Below, piece by piece: positions 55,971-64,000 of a DNA stretch of 64,000 nt. The translations under genes and the position numbers were made by a program. The notes below the pieces were generated by a model. It made no database searches and had not been told where the DNA came from. It was given only the letters and a program-made list of their open reading frames with translations. How positions within the stretch are numbered: position 1 is the first letter of the stretch; every line of letters starts with the position of its first letter. Location of the stretch: contig NW_004451510.1 in assembly GCF_000321225.1 (NCBI RefSeq), positions 334,691 to 398,690 of the forward strand, given 5' to 3'. This DNA comes from Odobenus rosmarus divergens (taxonomy: Eukaryota; Chordata; Mammalia; Carnivora; Odobenidae).

Positions 55971-57484
55971 GTATATCTAGTTGACTGAAGAGACAGGCTT
56001 TACTTGGTTTACATGTGTAGCTTATCAAATGAGGAGCAGATACACAAGTACACACAGGCGTGAATTCTGCACACTCAGTGATCTGGGTGTGTACTTGTGG
56101 TATGCTGAGAAAATAAGAATTGGCATCTGAAACTTGTTCTAATGCTTTTTTTTTTTGCTCTCAAGAGAAAATATTTTAAAGATGTAAGAGTTAAAGAAAA
56201 CATCTGGTTTATGGGAAAATTATAAGAACATGCTCTTCCCTCCCCCACTTCCTACTACTCCCTCCGTGGAGCTTTAGCAGATTCTCAGACCTTAGCAACA
56301 AAATCAATAACAACAGGCTAACATAATTACACTGTAGAGGGCAGATTGTGTCGGCTCTTACTTTATTAAGAAAGAACAACATGTGTGAAAGAACAGCATC
56401 CTGCAAGGACGGAAGACTCGAGAGAATTCAGGAAAGAGGGCAAGGCAGCTCACAAATATGCTGAATTGAAGGAATTAAGATCACACCCTGAAATAGCAGG
56501 AAAACGAATGTTTGCTTTCTCTGGCTTATTATTTGCTTAGTGATACTTCAGCGTTTCTAAAAGATAAATGCCTTGGCTGTTGTTCTATCAGTCTCTCTGC
56601 TTTATTTAATTTTACAAAGAGGAATGCTCAGATGTTAAAATATTTGTTCTCTTTTCACTTACAATTTGTTTCATTTTCTACTCAAAATGGAATGACCCTC
56701 CAAGGTAAGATTTGAAGCATAGAGATTACTTCGTGTTCATCTGGCACTGGTTCTGTGATAAGTTCTTGGCATATTTTCATTATTTTACAAAACACCCTAG
56801 GGAGGTGTTTTGAAATGAAATGACTTGTCCCCCTTTCACCCTACTTGCAAAGGTCAAGATAAAATATTTAGAACCTCAAACCTTCCATACCAGCCCATTT
56901 TTCCCTTCAGTTTTTTCTCAAATGGAAGGTAAAGAAGCCTTTCACGTTGGGAGAGGGCTGGTCGTTTGCCTGTTCGCCTTGAAACCCTCTTCCTGGCCTT
57001 CCCCTGCTTTACCTAGTACTGCGGGGGCTGCTCCTGCCACACCACCTTTCCCAGGCTCCTCTGCCACCTGCTTCTGCGGAAGCTCAGCCAGCAGGAGACA
57101 CTGGAGGGACTGAAGGGTGGGGGAGGGGAGAATCAGCCCTCCCTGCGTGGTTCCAGTCTCTCCAGGCAGTTCTAGCCTTGGATGGGTTTTCAAGCCAGCT
57201 GTGCTACAGCATCTCCTCCTATTGTCCTTCCAGCCCCAGGGCTGGTAGCAGCTGATATGTCCAATATTAAATTTCATCTGTTGCACAACATGACGTAGGT
57301 TCTGTTTTTTCCTCTCTGGATCCTCACTAATGCAGGGAGAATCTCATTCCAAATGAAGCCCAGCTTGACACCTAGATATTACATGGTATGTTTTCAGACA
57401 ACATAAAAAAAAAGCAAGAAAACCTTTGTATTATCTCTTTAGAGTTTGTTGATTGACTTTACAGTTTAGGTTAGAATGCTTTTA
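55971..57484. other. Unassigned, with a GC-richer patch
   Basis: No gene. The patch at 56990-57290 is distinctly more GC-rich and has open frames of 97 codons (plus) and 114 codons (minus) that overlap. I cannot separate an old repeat, a regulatory element or an exon from the sequence alone. Confidence 0.4.
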
Positions 57485-57735
57485 GAGTAATATAATATAA
57501 AATTCTAGAGAAAGCCAAATTAATGTGCAATGACAGAGCAGATTAGTGGCTGTCTTGACCCAGGGATGGGACAGATTAACTGCAAGGGGCATGCTGGGAA
57601 CTTTTTCATATGATAGAGGTATTCCAAATCATGATTTTTGTGATGGCTACGTAGGTGTATATCTTTGTCAAAAGTCATTGAGCCATATACATAAAATGAA
57701 GCATTTTATTGTGTGTAAATTATACTGGGGTGAGT
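57485..57735 (+). mobile_element. Ancient L1 3' end
   Basis: 'cagagcagattagtggctgtcttgacccagggatgggacagattaactgcaaggggcatg', 'cttttt..tgatagagg', 'tcaaaagtcattgagccatatac' and 'gcattttattgtgtgtaaattatac' are collinear with old L1 3' UTRs on the plus strand. Confidence 0.85.
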
Positions 57736-58346
57736 AGCAACCAACATTCCCAAAATCTTGTCTGCATCATTTATTTCTATGGTGTTTCTAACAATGATTC
57801 TTTCCTCCTTTCTCCATTTATTAATTTGAATACTATTGTGAGGAAGAACTCTCTCTTTTTCTGTGTTTCCTTACTTATTTCATTATCTATCTATATCATT
57901 AGGGACTCGTGGATGTTTGTTCATGGATTAAAGTCCAGATTTGTTCCTAAAATTTTGTTGCTATCATTTTTCCAGTTTGGGCCATTAAGGCCTTCTTCAG
58001 GTGGCCTCCTGTGTTCTTTTATCCAGACTCCCCCCAACTTTTTGAACATTTTCTTACTTTCTGGTCCCATATGATGTTCCTGGTTTACTTTCTTTCTTTC
58101 TTTATTATTATTATTTTTTCCTGGTTCACTTTATGATTCTCCAGCCCTAGAATTAATCCCTTCTCGAAGAAGCCTTGGTTCCTTTTATTTGAATGTAGTG
58201 TTTAGAGCCTGTATCTGGGTGTTAGGTAGTCTCATTGTTATTGGGCTGTCATTGCTCTGACCTTCAAGCAAACGGAGCTAGTCATTTTATGTATGTATAC
58301 TAATCTATATGTACATATATATTTTGTCTCTATATAGACATTTATT

Positions 58347-58391
58347 AAAAATCATGAGTTAATACTAAAAAAAAAATCATGAGTTAATACT
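58347..58391. repeat. 20-bp direct repeat around an A-run
   Basis: AAAAATCATGAGTTAATACT occurs at 58347-58366 and 58372-58391, identical, separated by five A bases. It resembles a target duplication left by an insertion that consisted only of an A-tail. A simple tandem duplication is equally possible. Confidence 0.75.
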
Positions 58392-59093
58392 GCTATCTCT
58401 ATCTACCGTGGAGTTTATTTTAGGCCTCCCTTTTTCCTTATTTATAAATTCTTTTTCTAACATTAAGAAACCCTGGCTGTCATTATCTATGATCTATTCA
58501 CTTTTTTTCACTATAAACATAAAGTAATTTCAAAATTGCTAGGCATTATCCTTGTTTAAAAACAAAAGCAAAAAATTAGTTACTAACTAGATTATAATTT
58601 TTATGTATAGTAATTTTTGTCTTTAGCCTTAGAGTATCCAGTCAAGACACAGGTTTCCAGAGCTACTTTGGACAGTTTGTTTCTTCCCATGCCCTTAGGT
58701 GTGGGTACGTTATTTATTTGTAATAGAGTCCGGTTCATTTGCTAGTGTTTGTATTCCATTTTGAGTTACCCTCATGTCCTGATTGCTTTTAATTATTTAA
58801 TTTGGGTGTATGTGAAGGATGTATGAAATATCACTATGGTTTTAAGAGTCAGAGTTAGATCAAAAGTTATATTCAAGGAAGTAGCACTCTTCCTTCAACC
58901 CTGTTACTCTAGTCCCTCATCTCTTTATTCGCAACCTTTTCCCACAAACTCCTGTGGCTATCCATTTTCTTAGTCTCCAGTTTATCTTTCCAGAATTCCT
59001 TCTTCAGGAATGTAGCCAATAGAGAATCATTGTTAGACAAAGATACAGGTGTATGATCTTATATTCCTTTCTTATATAAAGTGTAACATACTG

Positions 59094-59277
59094 GGAGCCT
59101 GGGTGACTCTGTTGGTTGAGCAGCTGCCTTCTGCTTGGGTCATGATCTCAGGGTCCTGGGATCGAGTCCCACATCGGGTTCCTTGCTCAGTGAGGATCCT
59201 GTTTCTCCCTCTGTCTGCCGCTCCCCCTGCTTGTGCTCTCTCTCTCTCTGACAAATAAATAAATAAAATTAAAAAAA
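59094..59277 (+). mobile_element. Can-SINE with perfect 18-bp TSD
   Basis: Plus-strand element with head 'ggagcctgggtgactctgttggttgag', full body, CT run and 'acaaataaataaataaaatt' tail. Identical repeats ATAAAGTGTAACATACTG at 59076-59093 and 59278-59295. It lies inside the antisense ancient L1. Confidence 0.97.
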
Positions 59278-59499
59278 ATAAAGTGTAACATACTGTAGAC
59301 AATTTTTGAGGGCTTAGCGTTTTTTCACTTAAAGCTATGTCTTGGAAATCACTCCATATTATTTCAGAGATTTTCCTCATCTTTACATTTTCTATAGCTG
59401 CATAGTGCTCCCTTATGTTATTATTATGTTATCCCTGGTAATTCTTTATTGACCTTCTGCTGCTGTAAAACTTGTGTTGTTGGAGCTGGATATTTTTGT

Positions 59500-60170
59500 A
59501 TTCCTATAAATATCCTTCAGCTTGGCCCTAGGATCGCAGTGAAGTTGCTTGGAAACAGTTTGATCTTTTAGAGTCTTACTTTCAAGTTTTGTTGGGCACT
59601 ACTGGGACAAGACCCATTGGCCATCTACCCCACGCGCCACGAACCAGGAGGGTTTCCACTCCGGCGGGTGGGAACTGGAACGGTTTCTAGACCTGTGTGA
59701 GTGCTGGGAATTATTACCTCTAATTCTTTCTGTGGCTCTTTCCCGGGTTCTGGCAGTTTACTCCCATTCATGCGCTGAGCAGTATTCTGTTACACACCCT
59801 GCAGAAATCCCGTGTTCTCTCTCTGTATCTCTTCTCCAGTAGGCTGTCAGTTAATTCTGTCTGCCATGATCCTTCTGGATGCCTAAGTCCATCTCCTCAA
59901 CTCAGGGAGTCCTTTCCCTGGGGACCGCTCCCCTGCCCGCCTTCACCACAGCCTGGAAACTGTCTCGTGACAGTAAGATGAAGCAATTGGATGACTCATG
60001 TCATTTGTTTTCTGTCTCTCAGGAATCACCGGCCTTCTTTATCTGATGTCTAGTATCTTGAAAACTTTTGTTTCATGTATTTTGTCCTAAAAAAAAAAAA
60101 AAGCTCTTTCAGGCAGAAGGGTACATCTGGTCCCTGTTATTCCATCTTGGCTAAAAGTGGGTGTCTCTGC
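59500..60170 (-). mobile_element. Ancient L1 5'-UTR-type segment, antisense
   Basis: 'ccttcagcttggccctaggatcgcagtgaagttgcttggaaacagtttgatctttt', 'ccaggagggtttccactccggcgggtgggaac', 'gaatcaccggccttctttatctgatgtctagtatcttgaaaacttttgtttcatgtattttgtcc' and 'gcagaagggtacatctggtccctgttattccatcttggc' are the antisense of an old L1 5' UTR. A second copy of this text lies at 61985-62830. Confidence 0.65.
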
Positions 60171-60289
60171 TGTTGTAAACAAAATTGTTTTATTTTTCAA
60201 CTTCAATTTCCAGTTGTTGTTCATTGCTAATATATAAAAATCCAATAGATTTTTGTGAGTTGTTTTTTTATTTTGCAGAATAGCTAAAC

Positions 60290-61320
60290 TCATTAGTTAT
60301 CATAGCTTTTTTTTCTTTTTAGATTATATTAGGGCTTTTTCTATAGACCATCATGTTGTCAGTAGATAAAGACAGTTTTGCTTTGTCCTTTTATTTATTT
60401 TTCTTGCCTTATCTATGATCTCTAGCACAATGATGAATAGAAATGGCAAGAGTGGATATCCTTGCCTTGTTCCTGATCTTAGGAAGAAAGCATTCAGCAT
60501 TTCACCTTCAAGGATGATGTTATCTGTAGTTTGTTTTCTTAGATTTTCTTTATCAGGTTGAGCTTCTAATTGTAGCTTTCTCTGAGTTTTTATCATGAAT
60601 GGGAGATGAATTTTGTTAAATACTTCTTATTCATCTTTTAAGATAATCACGAGTTTTCTTTCTTTTTCTGTTAATTTGATGATTTATACTAATTGAAAGT
60701 TTTATAATAACTTTATTGAGATATAATTCACATACCATTAAAGTTCATCATCTTCAAGTATACAATTCAGTGATTTTTAGTATATTCATTAGGTTTTGCA
60801 ACCATTACTGATATCTAATTTCAGAACATTTTCCATTAATTGATTTTTAAATGTTAATTCAATTTTATGTTCCTGAGAAAAATTCACTTGGTCATGATGT
60901 ATTATTCTATTTATAAATGGATTCAATTTGCTAATATTTTCTTAGGGATATTTGAGTTTATGTTCATGAGGAATATTAGTCTGTGGCTTTCTTTTCTTTA
61001 ATTTCTTTCCCGGATATGGTATCTGAGTTATGCTGGCCTTGTAGAATAAGTTTAGATATGTTTTTTTCCTCCTCTATTTTCTGGAAGAGTTTGGGGGAAG
61101 TCATATAATTTTCTTTTCTCTTAACACTTTGATAGAATTCAACAGTGAAGTGAGTCATCAGAGCCTGGAATTTCTTTGTGGGAACATTGTAATTACAAAT
61201 TCCATTTGTTTAATAGATATCAAGCTATTCATATATTCTACTTTTTCTTGTGTCATTTGTGATAATTTGTATGTTTGGAGGAATTTGTATTTTGTCATTT
61301 AGGTTGTCAAATTTATGGTC
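60290..61320 (-). mobile_element. Ancient L1 ORF2 segment, antisense
   Basis: Clear antisense ORF2 landmarks: 'tcatgttgtcagtagataaagacagttttg', 'gaatagaaatggcaagagtggatatccttgccttgttcctgatctta', 'agtttgttttcttagattttctttatcaggttgag', 'gttatgctggccttgtagaataag', 'tttctggaagagtttggggg' and 'gattgtaattacaaattccatttgtttaatagatatcaagctattca'. Frames of 60-81 codons are still open in places. It is interrupted at 60704-60835 by a different L1 3' end. Confidence 0.85.
60704..60835 (-). mobile_element. L1 3' end nested in L1
   Basis: 'ataataactttattgagatataattcacataccattaaagttcatcatcttcaagtatacaattcagtgatttttagtatattcattaggttttgcaaccattactgatatctaatttcagaacattttc' is the antisense 3' UTR of an L1MB/MC-type element, 5'-truncated. 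It breaks the ORF2 text on both sides, so it was inserted there. Confidence 0.7.
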
Positions 61321-61784
61321 ATTAAACAATTCCCAATCACCTTAGTTATCTAATACTATATTTGTAAAAACATCTTCAAACATAGTGGCTTAAAACAGCA
61401 ATGGTATATTTTTTATACCTCTAATGGTGTCTGACATCCAGGAATTCAGGAGTGGCTTGACTGGTTCTGGCTCAGAGTTTTTAATCAGGTTGTGGTTAGA
61501 AGTCTCTGATGCTGCAGTCATCTGATGGAGTGACAGGGGTCAGAGGATCTGTTTCCAACATAGCCCACCCACATGGTTGGTAAGTTGGTGCTAGCTTTGG
61601 GCGAAGGTGGGGGGTTGCTCAGTTTCCCCAACATGGTAGATGGCTTTTCTTAGTGAGGTTTAAGAGACTAAGATAGATGCTCCAGTGTCTTTCTGATTTA
61701 ACCTTAGAGGTCAAACACAGTTACTTCCACAGCCTGCTATTTGTCACATAGTTGAGCCAGGATCGAATATTTTGTTTTTGTTTC

Positions 61785-61971
61785 TTTCTTTCTTTCTCTT
61801 TCTTTCTTTCTTTCTTTCTTTTTTTCTTTTTCTTTTTTTTCCCCTTTAATGTAGGCTCCACACCCAGCATGGAGCCCAATGCAGGGTTTGACTCACAACC
61901 TTGAGACTGAGACCTGAGCTGAGATCAAGAGTCAGATGTATACTTAACTGACGGAGCCACGCAGACACCCC
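61785..61971 (-). mobile_element. Older Can-SINE with TTTC-expanded tail
   Basis: Plus-strand 'aatgtaggctccacacccagcatggagcccaatgcagggtttgactcacaacc..gagatcaagagtcagatgtatacttaactgacggagccacgcagacacccc' is the short older subtype in antisense. The tail side has grown into a TTTC-rich run at about 61783-61845. Flanks of TTGTTTT type are only approximate. Confidence 0.88.
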
Positions 61972-61984
61972 TTGTTTTCTTTTT

Positions 61985-62830
61985 TAAAAGAGTGTTAGAC
62001 TTTAGTCTCAAAGGCAGTTAAGTTACTTTAGAATCAGCTTGATCCTTCTGAAGCTTGTTTCAAGTTTTTTAATGTTGCTGTAGTGAGTCTAAAGTTGTGG
62101 GCAACATGTAGCTATTAGCCACATGTGGCTATTTAAATTTGTTAGTTAATGCTAAAGACAAAAGTTAATTTCCTTAGTCATACTAACCACATTTTGAGTA
62201 CTCAGAAGCCACATGTGTCTTGTGGCAAGTGTCTTGCACAATACAAATGCAATCCATTTCCATAAATGTAGCAAGTTCTGTAGGACAGAGCTGGCTTCAA
62301 GGAGCTTTAACTCTAGGACTGGTTTAGTTCTGTTTCCATATTGTTTACTCTTCTTGGGTCTCTACTGAATGCCCTAGTGTTCACTGAGGACTCTCCCCAC
62401 TGGCTTACCAGAATGCAAACTTCCGCCAGCTCTGTGAGATCCCTGGACAATGATCAGTTTACACATCTTTAATCGTTTTTCCCAGCCTCATGTGTTTTTA
62501 TCCTACATTATGTGGCTCAAAATTCAGCAACACACTAAAGACTCTAATGTCGATCTCTGGAGCTATTTCTCTGCATAGCTTCCTCCTTTCCCTTCTGTTC
62601 CACAGATTGCAGCTGCCCCAGCCTCCCTGGACTCTGATCTCTGTTTCCTTAGATCAGTTCAAATGCCACAATAGACTTGGGTTTCCCTTCCTGCACTGTG
62701 GTCTGGAATATGCTTTGAGGCAGAAACCTGGAGTGACTCTAGGGCTCCCTTCATTAGTTTCTTTATCTCAAGGACCATGTCCTGTAGCCCAATGTTTAAA
62801 AGATGTTACATGTATTTTTCCAGTTTTCTA
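61985..62830 (-). mobile_element. Ancient L1 5'-UTR-type segment with nested repeat
   Basis: The text at 61985-62090 ('gatccttctgaagcttgtttcaagttttttaatgtt') and 62300-62830 ('gttcactgaggactctccccactggcttaccagaatgcaaacttcc', 'atcagttcaaatgccacaatagacttgggtttccc', 'ggaatatgctttgaggcagaaacctggagtgactct') parallels 59500-60170. A 113-codon plus frame at 62490-62831 is a reading of this repeat. Confidence 0.6.
62092..62295. mobile_element. Ancient DNA-transposon-like piece
   Basis: Contains 'gctattagccacatgtggctatttaaattt' and, later, 'ccacattttgagtactcagaagccacatgtgtcttgtggc', a text typical of an old non-autonomous DNA element, inserted in the L1-derived sequence. I do not name the family. Confidence 0.5.
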
Positions 62831-62918
62831 GTTTTTATGGTGCTCCGTCTAGTCCTACTTATTCCATAATGGCCAGCAGCAAATTTTGTCCTCTTCCCTT
62901 TGAAGAGCACAGTAAAAT

Positions 62919-62920
<2 letters not shown>

Positions 62921-62962
<42 letters not shown>

Positions 62963-62975
62963 TACATATACACAG
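62921..62975. repeat. CA/TA microsatellite
   Basis: A run of about 14 CA units starting at 62922, followed by mixed TACA units. A 77-codon minus-strand frame through it gives a VC/YV repeat and is an artefact. Confidence 0.98.
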
Positions 62976-63228
62976 ATAAATTTACTCTATTAGTAGATTT
63001 TTGACATATTGACATAATTGCATTTAATTTACTTCTCAACCCTCAATATCCTTACTATATTATACTGCATATAAAAATAACGGTCTTATGATAAATGTCT
63101 TTGTTTATTGGGGTAAATGTATTTGTTTATTGCTTTTGTTTTGAAAACTTTTTCATGTATGATTTTTTTTGTTTGTTTAAGTTCTTGATTTTGTAACATA
63201 TCAACTTGTACCAAAACTCAATTAACTG
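62976..63228. other. Short AT-rich unassigned stretch
   Basis: AT-rich with 'tttgtttattg' repeats. Possibly old L1-derived, but not shown. Confidence 0.35.
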
Positions 63229-63240
63229 CAAAGTCAGTGA

Positions 63241-63432
63241 GGGACCCCTGGGTGGCTTAGTCAGTTAAGCGTCTGCCTTTGGTTCAGGTCATGATCTCAG
63301 GGTCCTGGGATCGAGCCCCACATCGGGCTCTCTGCTCAGTGGGGAGCCTGCTTCTCCCTCTCCCTCTGCGGCTCCCCCTGTTTGTGCTCGCTCTCTGTCA
63401 AATAAATAAATAAATAAACTCTTAAAAAAATA
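63241..63432 (+). mobile_element. Can-SINE, left member of inverted pair
   Basis: Plus-strand copy with head 'acccctgggtggcttagtcagttaagcg', B-box-like 'gggatcgagcccc', body and 'caaataaataaataaataaac' tail. Repeats CAAAGTCAGTGA (63229-63240) and CAAAATCAGTGA (63433-63444) match at 11 of 12. Confidence 0.96.
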
Positions 63433-63452
63433 CAAAATCAGTGAAATATTTC

Positions 63453-63647
63453 TTCTTTTTTAAAGATTTTATTTATTTATTTGAGAGAGAGAATGAGAGA
63501 GAGAGAGCACAAGAGGGGGGAGGGTCAGAGGAAGAAGCAGACTCCCCGCTAAGCAGGGAGCCCGATGTGGGACTCGATCCCGGGACTCCAGGATCATGAC
63601 CTGAGCCGAAGGCAGTCGCTTAACCAACTGAGCCACCCAGGTGCCCC
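63453..63647 (-). mobile_element. Can-SINE, right member of inverted pair
   Basis: Minus-strand copy, tail facing the tail of its neighbour. Identical repeats TCAGTGAAATATTTC lie at 63438-63452 and 63648-63662. The left one overlaps the target repeat of the preceding SINE, so this copy entered the site right beside or after the first. Confidence 0.97.
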
Positions 63648-63662
63648 TCAGTGAAATATTTC

Positions 63663-63850
63663 ACCCTAATCTCTTCTTCCATTCACTCAGTTACTAATCC
63701 CCGAACAGGTAACCCCTGTTACCAGTTACTTGTGTATTTTCCGTGAGATATTTTATGCTTATTCAAGGTAATAAAAACATAGGGTCCCATTTTTCTTTTT
63801 TAAGTAGAATATCTTAAAGATCTTTCTGTATCAGACAATAATATGGCATG
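63663..63850 (-). mobile_element. Ancient L1 3'-UTR fragment, antisense
   Basis: 'cttctgtatcagacaataat' side with 'gtaacccctgttaccagttacttgtgtattttccgtgagatattttatgc' and 'aagtagaatatcttaaagatctttc' is antisense text of an old L1 3' UTR, as at 58900-59400. Confidence 0.6.
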
Positions 63851-64000
63851 ATAGGCAGAAGCATTAAACTGTTTCTAGAAAAACTGCTTCTCAGGAATTT
63901 TTCTCCTAAGTTATCAAGTAATCCCTCAAAGGGGAAAAATGGAATTTTAAAATTTGAAAGATTGTGATAAATTTAGAAAATAATTATAGCATGTTTTAAA

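Larger units (their letters stand above)
57770..59490 (-). mobile_element. Ancient L1 3'-UTR region, antisense
   Basis: Plus-strand landmarks in antisense order: 'catttttccagtttgggccattaaggccttcttcaggtggcctcctgtgttctttt' near 57965, 'ccagccctagaattaatcccttctcgaagaagccttggttcctttta' near 58142, 'accctggctgtcattatc' near 58470, and 'agcgttttttcactta..ctatgtcttggaaatcactccatatt' near 59317. It is interrupted by a TTTC/TTA simple repeat (58092-58121), the direct repeat at 58347-58391 and the Can-SINE at 59094-59277. Confidence 0.7.

Noticed and set aside
1..64000. CRISPR arrays, operons, tRNA/rRNA genes or phage-like systems
   Set aside because: No spaced identical repeats with unique spacers, no gene clusters, and the tRNA-like text belongs to SINE heads; the base composition and repeats are mammalian.

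Overview
This window looks like intergenic or deep intronic DNA from a mammal of the order Carnivora. I find no supportable host protein-coding exon, no bacterial-type gene and no intact RNA gene. Almost every long open reading frame is explained by transposon-derived sequence. The best organism marker is a set of about 18 tRNA-derived Can-SINEs. Their head and CT-rich body match the arctoid type (bear, seal, mustelid) as I recall it, and not the canid SINEC_Cf or felid versions. Family names for repeats come from recognition by eye, because no library search could be run.

Layout. Bases 1-9000 are mostly old or unique sequence with a truncated Can-SINE, L2 and MIR pieces. From 9.1 to 13.5 kb lies an old L1 carrying a MaLR-type LTR, which itself carries a Can-SINE; each inserted layer has its own target-site duplication (TSD). 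From 13.5 to 26.4 kb there are L2, a second LTR, six more Can-SINEs, an antisense L1, a 16-bp-TSD micro-insertion and a 26-28-nt U6 snRNA fragment flanked by perfect 17-bp repeats. From 26.5 to 29.5 kb lies the 5' part of an old L1. From 32.2 to 34.3 kb lies the 3' part of a carnivore L1, followed by a 532-bp GAAA-type polypurine microsatellite. From 35.0 to 36.9 kb there is a long antisense L2 split by an LTR, and then a second carnivore L1 3' end (antisense, 37.4-38.0 kb). The interval 38-57 kb is a mixture of L2, MIR, ancient L1, LTR and hAT pieces with Can-SINEs. From 57.5 kb to the end are mostly ancient L1 segments on the minus strand, closed by a tail-to-tail pair of Can-SINEs.

There is no gene circuit to describe. 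The value of the window is its record of insertion order: old L1, L2 and MIR first, then LTR and hAT copies, then carnivore L1s and Can-SINEs, plus very small retroposition events (a U6 5' end, an A-rich tail, and a bare A-run between repeats). Two adjacent perfect hairpins near 40.9 kb and an unassigned 107-codon stretch upstream of the antisense L1 near 38.2 kb are the main structures that repeats do not explain.
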